The notes beneath the pieces were generated by a model, which was not told where the DNA came from, searched no databases, and saw nothing but the letters and a program-made list of their open reading frames with translations. From Aldersonia sp. NBC_00410 (GTDB lineage Bacteria; Actinomycetota; Actinomycetes; Mycobacteriales; Mycobacteriaceae), in contig NZ_JAPENM010000008.1 of NCBI RefSeq assembly GCF_026342035.1, positions 1 to 64,000 on the forward strand: a stretch of DNA of 64,000 bases, in the 5' to 3' direction. This document shows, piece after piece, positions 1-8,863 of the stretch; position 1 is the first letter of the stretch, and every line of letters begins with the position of its first letter. Both the position numbers and the translations under genes were made by a program.

Positions 1-1241
<1,241 letters not shown>

Positions 1242-1405
1242 GCGCGTCTCCTCGCCTCGTTCATCGATTGGTGTCCCCGGTGCGCGAGTGAGACTCGAGG
1301 CCCGGGTCAAGTGTGCGCCGTTGCGCGCACACGAACTACCGATTTTACCGTGCGCATGGCCGGTCCGGACCGAGCCGGAGGGTGACTCCGCTAACGTTCG
1401 GGCTC

Positions 1406-2176
1406 ATGAGCGACGAATCGAATCTGGTCGGCAGGGCGGCACTCATCACGGGCGCGAGCCGCGGTATCGGTCAGGCCATCGCGGCCGAACTGCTGCGCCG
1501 CGGCGCGAACGTGCTGATCACCGCCCGCAAGCCGGGACCGTTGGAGGAGGCCGCCGCCGAACTGTCCGCGCTCGGCCACCCCGGCAAGGTAGTCGCGCTC
1601 GCGGGCAACTCCGGTGACGCAAATTCCCGGGCCGAGGCGGTCGACCTGGCGGTGAGCGAATTCGGTTCGCTCGACATCCTGATCAACAACACCGGCATCA
1701 ACCCGGTTTTCGGCTCGCTTATGGAGGCCGACCTCGACGGGGTCCGCAAGATCTTCGACATCAATGTTGTCGCCGCACTCGGCTACGTGCAACAGGCCTA
1801 CCGGGCGTGGATGGCCGAGCACGGCGGCGCCGTGGTCAACGTGGCCAGCGTCGCCGGTATCCGATCGACCGGAGTGATCGCCGCGTACGGCGCCTCGAAG
1901 GCTGCGCTGATCCGGCTCACCGAGGAACTGGCCTGGCAGCTCGGCCCGAAGATTCGGGTCAATGCCGTCGCTCCCGGCGTGGTGAAGACGAAATTCGCCT
2001 CGGCGCTGTACGCCGCGGGAGACGACGCCGTTTCGGCCGGCTATCCGCTCAAGCGTCTCGGCGCCCCCGAAGACGTCGCAGGTCTCGTCGGATTCCTGGT
2101 CTCCGACGCGGCGTCCTGGATCACCGGCGAGACGGTGCGCGTCGACGGCGGGCTGCTGGCCACCGGCGGCATGTAG
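1406..2176 (+). CDS. SDR family oxidoreductase (FabG-like)
   Basis: Classical short-chain dehydrogenase/reductase of 256 residues, presumably NAD(P)H-dependent. The cofactor motif TGASRGIG is at residues 15-22, followed by the NNTG variant of the NNAG motif, a VNVASVAG strand with the catalytic Ser, and the active-site YGASK. The C-terminal half has the usual INAVAPG-like turn (here VNAVAPGVVKT) and the ITGETVRVDGG end. The ATG at 1406 is preferred over an in-frame start 93 bp upstream because the extra residues are low-complexity and the Rossmann fold begins correctly here. The next gene starts 6 bp downstream on the same strand, so the two are probably co-transcribed. The substrate is unknown; 3-oxoacyl or steroid/alcohol substrates are all possible. 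Confidence 0.92.
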   Translation: MSDESNLVGRAALITGASRGIGQAIAAELLRRGANVLITARKPGPLEEAAAELSALGHPGKVVALAGNSGDANSRAEAVDLAVSEFGSLDILINNTGINPVFGSLMEADLDGVRKIFDINVVAALGYVQQAYRAWMAEHGGAVVNVASVAGIRSTGVIAAYGASKAALIRLTEELAWQLGPKIRVNAVAPGVVKTKFASALYAAGDDAVSAGYPLKRLGAPEDVAGLVGFLVSDAASWITGETVRVDGGLLATGGM

Positions 2177-2182
2177 GCATCC

Positions 2183-3334
2183 GTGCGCGCCGATGTCCCC
2201 GTCGCGCCGGCGGATGTAGCCATCGTCGGCCTCGGCCCGGCCGGCCGGGCACTGGCACATCGGTGCGTCGAACGCGGGTTGCGGGTGGCCGCGATCGATC
2301 CGCATCCGCAACGGCCTTGGCGCGCAACTTATGCGGCGTGGGCCGATGAACTACCCGCGTGGTTGCCGCCGACCGTGATCGCGAGTTCCGTTGCGCCGAT
2401 GGCGTGGACGAATGCTGCGCACCGTCTCGACAGGCAGTACTGCGTGCTCGACAACGCGGCACTTCGTAACGCGACGGTGCTCGACGGCGCACAGGTGATC
2501 GCCGATCGCGCAACCGAACTCACGCCCGGACTGGTCACACTCGGCGCCGGTGGCACGGTCGCGGCACGGATCGTCGTGGATGCACGCGGCACCGGTGCGG
2601 CGGCCGGCGCAGCTACCCAGACGGCGTTCGGCATGGTCGTCGACACGGCGACCGCCGACCCCGTGCTGGGCGATGCCGATGCGCTGTTCATGGACTGGCG
2701 TGCCGACAACGGCAGCGCACCCGACGCGCCGCGCTCGTTCCTCTACGCGGTACCACTGGGCGACGACCGGGTACTGCTGGAGGAAACCTGCCTGGTCGGC
2801 CGTCCCGCGCTCGAACTCGGCGTACTGCGCGACCGACTGCGCACCCGGCTGAGCGCGCGCGGCCTCACGCCGGGCGGCGACGAGACGGTCGAACGGGTGC
2901 GCTTTGCGGTCGAGTCCCCGGCCGGCCTGCCCGGTGTGCCTGCCTTCGGTGCACGGGGCGGATTGATGCATCCGTGCACCGGTTACAGCGTCGCGTCTTC
3001 GCTGGCGGCAGCCGATCTCGCCGCGGCGACAATCGCACACGGTGACGACCTCACCGCCGCGCTGTGGCCGCTGCGCGCCCGAGCCGTGGCGGCGATGCGC
3101 GCGACCGGCCTGCGCACGTTGCTGACCGCACCGCCGGAACAGATCGTGCCGTTTTTCGCCGCCTTCTTCGCTCTGCCCGACCGGCTGCAACGCGCGTACC
3201 TGTCCGGCCGGCTCGACGCGCCCGGCACAGCGGCGGCGATGGCGAGCATGCTCGTTCGATGCCCGGCGCCGATCCGCTCGACGATGTTGCGCTCGGCTTT
3301 TGGTCGCCAGAATGCCCGAATTCGATCATCATGA
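2183..3334 (+). CDS. crtL: Lycopene beta-cyclase family protein (CrtL type)
   Basis: Flavoprotein-like cyclase of 383 residues that in characterised relatives closes the psi ends of lycopene to beta-ionone rings. An N-terminal dinucleotide-binding fold (VAIVGLGPAGRALA, residues ~10-23) is followed by the family hallmarks FLYAVPLGDDRVLLEETCL and GGLMHPCTGYSV, which correspond to the conserved FLYAMP..EETSL and GG..HP.TGY blocks. The GTG start at 2183 is the only sensible one, 6 bp after the SDR stop. No phytoene synthase or desaturase is nearby, so the rest of the carotenoid pathway must be elsewhere in the genome. The gene ends 4 bp before the ku start. A different substrate within the cyclase family cannot be excluded. 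Confidence 0.85.
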   Translation: MRADVPVAPADVAIVGLGPAGRALAHRCVERGLRVAAIDPHPQRPWRATYAAWADELPAWLPPTVIASSVAPMAWTNAAHRLDRQYCVLDNAALRNATVLDGAQVIADRATELTPGLVTLGAGGTVAARIVVDARGTGAAAGAATQTAFGMVVDTATADPVLGDADALFMDWRADNGSAPDAPRSFLYAVPLGDDRVLLEETCLVGRPALELGVLRDRLRTRLSARGLTPGGDETVERVRFAVESPAGLPGVPAFGARGGLMHPCTGYSVASSLAAADLAAATIAHGDDLTAALWPLRARAVAAMRATGLRTLLTAPPEQIVPFFAAFFALPDRLQRAYLSGRLDAPGTAAAMASMLVRCPAPIRSTMLRSAFGRQNARIRSS

Positions 3335-3338
3335 AGGT

Positions 3339-4265
3339 ATGAGATCGATATGGAAGGGATCCATCGCCTTCGGGCTGGTCAACGTGCCGGTCAAGGTCTA
3401 TACGGCGACCGAGGACCACGACATCCGCTTCCATCAGGTGCACGCCAAGGATGGCGGCCGGATCAAGTACGACCGGGTGTGCACGGTCTGCGGGCAGTCG
3501 GTGCAGTTCGCGGACATCGACAAGGCCTACGACTCGCCCGAAGGTGACCGGGTGATCCTGACCGACGAGGACTTCGCGAAACTGCCCGCGGCGGAGAAGC
3601 ACGAGATCCCGGTATTGCAGTTCGTTCCGTCCGAGCAGATCGATCCGATCCTGCTGGATCGCAGTTACTACCTGGAGCCGGATTCGACGACGCCGAAGGC
3701 GTACGTGCTGCTCGCCAAGACGCTGGAGAAGATCGACCAGACCGCGCTGGTGCACTTCACTCTGCGGCAGAAGACTCGACTCGCGGCCCTGCGGGTGCGC
3801 GAGGGCGTTCTGGTCCTGCAGACGTTGCTGTGGCCCGACGAGGTTCGGGCGGCGGAATTCGAGTCGCTGGAAGATGTCTCCAATCCGCGGCCGCAGGAGA
3901 TCAAGATGGCCGAGACGCTCGTGGAGAGCATGTCCGGCGATTTCGATCCGACCGAGTACACCGACGAGTACCAGATCGAGTTGCGGAAAATGCTCGAGGA
4001 CACCATCGCCGCCGGCGACGGCAAGGTGGTGCACGTCGAGTCGCCCACCGAGGAGAGCGAGGACGCGGAGGTCGTCGACCTCGTGGCGGCGCTGAAACGC
4101 AGCGTCGAGGCCGCGGGCGCCAACGTCGGATCCGAGCCGAAGAAATCCGCGCCGCGCAAGGCTCCGGCGAAGAAGTCCGCGGCGAAGTCGACCGCAAAGA
4201 AAGCTACCGCGAAGAAGTCCGCCGCAAAGAAGTCGCCGTCCACCCGGGAACGCAAGGGTGCCTGA
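3339..4265 (+). CDS. ku: Ku DNA end-binding protein
   Basis: Bacterial Ku homodimer subunit that encircles double-strand DNA ends and recruits LigD in non-homologous end joining. The 308-residue product begins with the diagnostic MRSIWKGSIAFGLVNVPVK, and the Ku beta-barrel/bridge core extends to about residue 255. The last ~45 residues are a Lys/Ala/Pro-rich tail with repeated AKKS/APKK-like steps, the type of extension that adds DNA binding in some actinobacterial Ku proteins. ATG 3339 is chosen over an upstream in-frame start because it gives the canonical N-terminus; AAGG lies just upstream. No ligD is present in the window. The stop is 12 bp from the convergent flavodoxin-family gene. Confidence 0.96.
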   Translation: MRSIWKGSIAFGLVNVPVKVYTATEDHDIRFHQVHAKDGGRIKYDRVCTVCGQSVQFADIDKAYDSPEGDRVILTDEDFAKLPAAEKHEIPVLQFVPSEQIDPILLDRSYYLEPDSTTPKAYVLLAKTLEKIDQTALVHFTLRQKTRLAALRVREGVLVLQTLLWPDEVRAAEFESLEDVSNPRPQEIKMAETLVESMSGDFDPTEYTDEYQIELRKMLEDTIAAGDGKVVHVESPTEESEDAEVVDLVAALKRSVEAAGANVGSEPKKSAPRKAPAKKSAAKSTAKKATAKKSAAKKSPSTRERKGA

Positions 4266-4277
4266 CGAGCACCGGGC

Positions 4278-5009
4278 TCAGCGGTAGTCGGGGTTCGCGA
4301 AGTCGTAGCGGCAGCCCGCGTCCCAGCCCGAGCGCACGTTGCCGTACACCGGTACGCCCCCGGCGTCCTTCAGCATGCGGGCGAGGTGAATCAGGTTCCA
4401 CGTCATGAACGTGGTGTTGCGATTGGTGAAGTCGTTCTCCGGCCCACCCGATCCCGGGTCCAGATAGGACGGACCCGGTCCGGCCTCGCCGATCCACCCG
4501 GCATCCGCCTGCGGCGGGATCGTGTAGCCGATGTGCTGCAGGGTGTAGAGCACGTTCTGCGCGCAGTGTTTGATGCCGTCCTCGTTGCCGGTGATCAGGC
4601 AGCCGCCGACGCGGCCGTAGTACAGATACTGGCCCGCGTCGTTGAGTAGATGCGACCCGCCGTACAACCGTTCGTGAACCTGCTTCATCACCGAGCTGTT
4701 GTCGCCCAACCAGATCGGTCCGGCCAGGACGAGAATGTCTGCCGCGAGGACCTTTTCGAAGATGGCCGGCCAATCATCGGTTGCCCAGCCGTGTTGACGC
4801 ATGTCGGGCCAGACGCCGGTTGCGATGTCGTGATCGACGGCGCGCACGGCCTCCACCGCGATACCGTGCGCCTGCATTATTCGGGTGCTGATGTCCACCA
4901 AGCCCTGGGTGTGGCTGGGTTCGGGAGATCTTTTCAGTGTGCAATTGATGAACAGGGCACGAAGATCGCTGTAGTCGCCGGGCGGCGGGGGTTCGTTCGA
5001 GGAGGTCAT
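4278..5009 (-). CDS. Flavodoxin-family NAD(P)H-dependent oxidoreductase
   Basis: Predicted FMN-dependent reductase with a flavodoxin-like fold, 243 residues. The first strand (LRALFINCTLKRSPEPSHT, ~residues 16-34) has the phosphate-loop pattern of NADPH:FMN reductases, the second block ILVLAGPIWLGDNSSVMKQ matches the family's conserved PxWxG.. segment, and GGCLITGNEDG matches the third flavin-contacting loop. ATG 5009 is preferred to a TTG 6 bp upstream. It is convergent with ku and followed upstream by an unrelated leftward gene. The physiological substrate (quinone, azo compound or free flavin) is unknown. Confidence 0.82.
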   Translation of the reverse strand: MTSSNEPPPPGDYSDLRALFINCTLKRSPEPSHTQGLVDISTRIMQAHGIAVEAVRAVDHDIATGVWPDMRQHGWATDDWPAIFEKVLAADILVLAGPIWLGDNSSVMKQVHERLYGGSHLLNDAGQYLYYGRVGGCLITGNEDGIKHCAQNVLYTLQHIGYTIPPQADAGWIGEAGPGPSYLDPGSGGPENDFTNRNTTFMTWNLIHLARMLKDAGGVPVYGNVRSGWDAGCRYDFANPDYR

Positions 5010-5039
5010 GGGCAAAAGTGTGCGCCGCAGACCCCGTCG

Positions 5040-5660
5040 TTATTCGGCTTTCGCGCGCCCTTCGGCGAAGAATGCCGCGATCGCAGCCACAGTCGGCGCG
5101 TCATCGATTCCGCGGGCGGCACCGAACGGCGCATTCCAGAACGCGCCGGTGCGCGGCTCGAACGGAGCGACATACGCATACGGCTGATCGTGGAAACCGT
5201 CGCCGAGCGATACGCCGTAGTTGACCTCGCCCGCCGCGATACCGAGGTCGAAGTGTTCGGGCCACAGCACGGGCGTCTGATCCGGCATGAATCGACGTAA
5301 TGCACTGTCCCCCAAGCTGTACCACTCCAGCAGCCGAGTGGCAGCAGCGGCATCGACGACGAGCGGCTCATCGAGCGCCACCCCGGAGTGATCGGCGTAG
5401 AGGTCCGCCGGCCGCCCGGCCTCGAGTCCGGCGAGCGCACCGAGTTCGGTACAGGTCCGGCCATGCAACGGTGCCCGCCCGTGCGACCACACCAACTCTG
5501 TGCCCTCGATACCGACGGGCAGCGCGACCCCGGCGAATCCACTCGACGTCGGGGTGAGGCGAATCGTTCCGCTCGCCCGGTACTGCGGTCCGGCGATCAG
5601 TAGCTCGGCAACACCGTGCAGCGAACGGCGGGTGGGCGCGGGACTGGGATGCTCGAGCAC
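5040..5660 (-). CDS. Conserved hypothetical protein
   Basis: A 206-residue protein with no domain I recognise. It has an alternating beta-rich N-terminal half (GVAELLIAGPQYRAS, then GTIRLTP) and a C-terminal part rich in acidic and aromatic residues (LWPEHFDLGIAAGEVNYGVS, AYVAPFEPRTGAFWNAPFGA), with no signal peptide or membrane helix. The start is set at the GTG at 5660 because a strong ribosome-binding site AGGAGG (complement of 5670-5675) lies 9 bp upstream; a 20-residue longer reading exists but is Arg-rich and unlikely. It lies 30 bp upstream of the flavodoxin-family gene on the same strand, so co-transcription is plausible. Function unknown. Confidence 0.7.
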   Translation of the reverse strand: MLEHPSPAPTRRSLHGVAELLIAGPQYRASGTIRLTPTSSGFAGVALPVGIEGTELVWSHGRAPLHGRTCTELGALAGLEAGRPADLYADHSGVALDEPLVVDAAAATRLLEWYSLGDSALRRFMPDQTPVLWPEHFDLGIAAGEVNYGVSLGDGFHDQPYAYVAPFEPRTGAFWNAPFGAARGIDDAPTVAAIAAFFAEGRAKAE

Positions 5661-5737
5661 GATGTAGGACCTCCTGCGGCTCTCGGCGCGAGAATAGCGC
5701 GCCCAGGCCCGAGCGCGCACTGGCGTACCCTCGCCGC

Positions 5738-6189
5738 ATGCACGATTCCGTCACCGTCGACATGGCCGCACCCGCCGACCGGATCTGGGCGCTGGTCAGC
5801 GACGTGACCAACACCGGTAAGTTCGGTGTCGAGACCTACGGGGCCGAATGGTTGGGCGGGGCAACGGCTCCCGCTGTCGGTGTCAAATTCCGCGGCACGT
5901 CGATCGCAACGGGTGGGGCCTCAAATACGCCACCGTCTGTCGGATCATCGAATGCGAGCCGGGGCGCAGCTTCGCCTTCACCGTGCTCGGGCCACGGAAA
6001 ATGCCGATCAACACCTGGCGTTACGAGTTCGAACCGACCGCCGACGGCACCCGGGTCACCGAGTCGTTCGCGTTGGAGAATTCGATTCCGCTGCGGCTGT
6101 ACTGGGCGCTCGCGGGTAGGCGCCGCGGGAAGACGAACCGCGCAAACATGCGCGAGACGCTGGAGCGAATCAAGGCCGCCGTGGAATAG
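5738..6189 (+). pseudogene. SRPBCC family gene broken by a -1 frameshift
   Basis: The first ~53 codons from ATG 5738 encode a typical START/SRPBCC N-terminus (SVTVDMAAPADRIWALVSD, then VGVKFRG). The fold continues, but one frame earlier, from about 5898: NGWGLKYATVCRIIECEPG, then RYEFEPTADGTRVTESF and ERIKAAVE, ending with TAG at 6189. Loss of a single base near 5897-5900 would explain both halves; restoring it gives a continuous ~150-residue ligand-binding helix-grip protein. The site is not a homopolymer. Either the gene is genuinely inactivated or the assembly has a one-base error. In the original frame translation runs on to a non-homologous Ser/Arg-rich tail ending at 6211. Confidence 0.75.
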
Positions 6190-6321
6190 CCGCACGCGGC
6201 GCGTGGAATAGGTCAGCGCGCCGGATTTCGCACCTCCGCCACCGCTACCCGGCGTATGGTCGGCCGCGGGAGGCGGCGTCGGCTCCCCTGTTTGCCATCG
6301 CTGCACCCGGCCGCATCGGTC

Positions 6322-6366
6322 GAGGCGAATGCCTCCGATTGGACGCGAGGCGAAGCCTCCAATTGG
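6322..6366. repeat. Near-identical direct repeat in the E1 operon leader
   Basis: Two copies of a ~20-bp unit beginning GAGGCGAA and ending ATTGG occur at 6322-6342 and 6347-6366, separated by 4 bp and differing by one indel and one substitution. Each copy contains a small inverted repeat (AGGC/GCCT). The second copy ends 13 bp before the ATG of the E1-alpha gene. It could be a leader element or simple duplication; there is no further evidence of function. Confidence 0.6.
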
Positions 6367-6379
6367 GTGGAGTGTGACC

Positions 6380-7372
6380 ATGGCAGAACTCACCGGTGAG
6401 GATCGGCGCGAACTCCTGCGCACGATGATCCTGATCCGAACCTTCGAAGAAGCAATCCTGCGGGAGTACCACGCAGACAAGAGGCCGGCGTTCGACATCG
6501 GGGCGGGCGCGGTCCCCGGCGAAATGCACCTGTCCGCAGGCCAGGAACCGGTCGCGGCCGGCGTGTGCGCGAACCTGACCACCGACGACGCCGTGACCGC
6601 GACGCATCGCCCGCATCATGTCGCGATCGCGCACGGCATGGACCTGCGTGCGCTCGCCGCCGAGATCTTCGGCCGCGAGTCGGGGCTCGGCCGTGGTCGC
6701 GGCGGACACATGCACCTTTTCGATCCGGCGACGCATTTCTCGTGCTCCGGAATCATCGCCGAGGGCCTGCCGCCGGCGCTGGGCCAGGCGTTCGCGTTCA
6801 AGCAGCGTGGCACCCGCAACATCGCGGTCGCGGTGACCGGCGAGGGCGCGGCGAATCAGGGCGCATTCCACGAGTCGCTCAATCTCGCGGCGCTGTGGCA
6901 ACTGCCGGTGGTGTTCGTAGTCGAGGACAACGACTGGGCCATTTCGGTGCCACGGGATGCGTCGACCGCCCTGAAGTCGAACGCGGACCGGGCGTCGGCA
7001 TACGGCATGCCCGGCACACGAGTGGAGGGCAACGATGTCGAAGCGGTGCATGCAGCGGCGGCGGAAGCAGTGGCACTCGCGCGCACGGGCGGCGGACCGA
7101 GCCTGCTCGAGATCCACACCCTGCGGCTGTGGGGGCATTTCGAGGGCGACGCCCAGGGGTATCGCAGTGATGCATCGACCGCGTCCGAACAGGATCCGAT
7201 CCCGCAGTACCGCGCGCGGCTGATCGACACGGGTGTGGTCGCCGAGGAAGACATCGCCGTGATGTCGGCATCCGCGTCCGAACGGGTCGAGGACGCGGTG
7301 TCGTTCGCGAAGAACTCACCTGGACCGGATCCCGCCGAAGCCACCCGATACGTCTTCGTGGAAGGAGCCTGA
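6380..7372 (+). CDS. Thiamine diphosphate-dependent dehydrogenase E1, alpha subunit
   Basis: Alpha chain (330 residues) of a 2-oxoacid/acetoin-type dehydrogenase E1, which with the beta chain decarboxylates the substrate on thiamine diphosphate and passes the acyl group to a lipoyl arm. Conserved blocks are GEMHLSAGQEPVAAGVC, the THRPHH active-site histidine segment, GRGRGGHMHL, and the cofactor motif GEGAANQGAFHESLNLA followed by VVEDNDWAIS. The usual GDG of the ThDP motif reads GEG here; the downstream Asn is kept. ATG 6380 gives the standard N-terminus (ELLRTMILIRTFEE). The stop is 3 bp before the beta-chain start. The acetoin dehydrogenase/branched-chain E1 group is the best fit; the substrate is not determined. 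Confidence 0.9.
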   Translation: MAELTGEDRRELLRTMILIRTFEEAILREYHADKRPAFDIGAGAVPGEMHLSAGQEPVAAGVCANLTTDDAVTATHRPHHVAIAHGMDLRALAAEIFGRESGLGRGRGGHMHLFDPATHFSCSGIIAEGLPPALGQAFAFKQRGTRNIAVAVTGEGAANQGAFHESLNLAALWQLPVVFVVEDNDWAISVPRDASTALKSNADRASAYGMPGTRVEGNDVEAVHAAAAEAVALARTGGGPSLLEIHTLRLWGHFEGDAQGYRSDASTASEQDPIPQYRARLIDTGVVAEEDIAVMSASASERVEDAVSFAKNSPGPDPAEATRYVFVEGA

Positions 7373-7375
7373 GCC

Positions 7376-8440
7376 ATGACCGCGACACCGACGACCCCGG
7401 CGGCCGCCCACGAGCTCCCGCAGGAGCCGGACCCCGGCACCCGGCGGCTGAGCACCGCAAAAGCCATGGTGGAGGGCATCTCCCAACAGATGTCGGCCGA
7501 CGACTCGGTCTTTGTGATGGGCGAGGATGTCGGCGGCTATGGCGGCATCTTCTCCTCGACCACCGGGCTGCTCGACGAATTCGGCCCGAATCGCGTTCTG
7601 GACACGCCTATTTCCGAAACCGCCTTCATCGGCCTCGGCATCGGGGCCGCGGTCGAAGGCATGCGGCCGATCGTGGAACTGATGTTCGTCGACTTCTTCG
7701 GCGTCTGCATGGACCAGATCTACAACCACATGGCGAAGATCCACTTCGAGTCCGGCGGCAACGTGCGGGTGCCGATGGTGCTGATGAGCGCGGTCGGTGG
7801 CGGATACTCCGATGGCGCGCAGCATTCGCAGTGCCTCTGGGGCACCTTCGCGCACCTGCCCGGCATGAAGGTGGTCGTCCCGTCCACCCCGTACGACGCG
7901 AAGGGCCTGATGACCGCGGCGATCCGGTCCGACGATCCGGTGATCTACCTGTTCCACAAGGGCGTCATGGGCCTGCCGTGGATGAAGAAGAACCGCCGGT
8001 CGATCGCGGCGGTGCCGGAGCAGCCCTACGAGGTGCCGATCGGCAGCGCCAACGTTTGCCGGGAGGGCAGTGACGTCACAGTCGTGACCCTGTCGCTCGG
8101 TGTGCACCACAGCCTCGACGTTGCCGACAAGCTCGTCGACGACGGAATCGATGTCGAGGTCGTCGATCTGCGCAGCGTCGTCCCGCTCGATCGCGAAACC
8201 ATCTCCGCGTCGGTGGCCAAGACCGGCCGACTCGTCGTCGTGGACGAGGACTATCAGTCCTTCGGCTTGTCCGGCGAGGTGATCGCGTCGGTGGTCGAGC
8301 GCGACCCGGGCGCGCTGCACGCGGTCGAGCGGGTCTGTGTGCCGGACGTGCCGATTCCGTATGCGCGCGATCTCGAATACGCGGTGTTGCCGACGCCGGC
8401 GCGCATCGAGGACGCGGTGCGCAGCGTGATGCGGCGATGA
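7376..8440 (+). CDS. Thiamine diphosphate-dependent dehydrogenase E1, beta subunit
   Basis: Beta chain (354 residues) completing the heterotetrameric E1. It carries the transketolase-like pyrimidine-binding domain with the catalytic Glu region (FVMGEDVGGYGG, then DTPISETAFIGLGIGAA), the QIYNHMAKI helix, and the C-terminal transketolase domain (VTVVTLSLGVHHSLDVA, VVDLRSVVPLDRETI, VVVDEDYQSFGLSGEV). The first ~25 residues are a Thr/Pro/Ala-rich extension. Its stop overlaps the start of the lipoyl-domain gene by 4 bp (ATGA), indicating translational coupling. Together the three genes form a compact operon. Confidence 0.92.
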   Translation: MTATPTTPAAAHELPQEPDPGTRRLSTAKAMVEGISQQMSADDSVFVMGEDVGGYGGIFSSTTGLLDEFGPNRVLDTPISETAFIGLGIGAAVEGMRPIVELMFVDFFGVCMDQIYNHMAKIHFESGGNVRVPMVLMSAVGGGYSDGAQHSQCLWGTFAHLPGMKVVVPSTPYDAKGLMTAAIRSDDPVIYLFHKGVMGLPWMKKNRRSIAAVPEQPYEVPIGSANVCREGSDVTVVTLSLGVHHSLDVADKLVDDGIDVEVVDLRSVVPLDRETISASVAKTGRLVVVDEDYQSFGLSGEVIASVVERDPGALHAVERVCVPDVPIPYARDLEYAVLPTPARIEDAVRSVMRR

Positions 8441-8667
8441 GCGAGGTGACCTTCCCGGCGATGTCGGAGGAGGCGGACGCGACCGGCGTGCTGTCGACGT
8501 GGTTCGTCGAATCCGGCGAGCAGGTACGGGCCGATCAACTGATCGCCGAGGTTGCCATGGACAAGGTGGACACCGAGGTGGTTGCGCCGGCCGCCGGGAC
8601 GATCACCCTCGCCGTCGACGAAGGTGCGGAGGTGCGGCAGGGCTCGGTCATCGCGCGGATCGAGTAG
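8437..8667 (+). CDS. Free-standing lipoyl (biotinyl/lipoyl) domain protein
   Basis: A 76-residue protein consisting of a single lipoyl-type carrier domain. The swinging-arm lysine is in AMDKVDTEV (Lys43), with the second hairpin AAGTITLAVDEGAEVRQGSVIARIE completing the flattened beta-barrel. The DK-V context is typical of lipoyl rather than biotinyl (MKM) sites. In most 2-oxoacid dehydrogenase operons this domain is fused to an E2 acyltransferase core; here the protein ends after the domain, and neither an E2 core nor an E3 follows. It probably carries acyl groups from the adjacent E1, with E2 and E3 functions supplied elsewhere or not needed. Confidence 0.88.
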   Translation: MSEVTFPAMSEEADATGVLSTWFVESGEQVRADQLIAEVAMDKVDTEVVAPAAGTITLAVDEGAEVRQGSVIARIE

Positions 8668-8863
8668 AAAAGCGAATCACGGCTGGTTCGCGGAGAACGA
8701 AACGACGAGTGTCCACGGCGACGTGAGCCGGGACACCGAACCCGGCAAGCCCGCCGGAGCATGACCGACGCCCGACCCGATAACGAGCCGAAAGCCGCCC
8801 CGGACCGCGCCGACGGGGCAAGAATGGGCCTCGCACAGGCGACGGCCAACCGAAGGCGCACTC

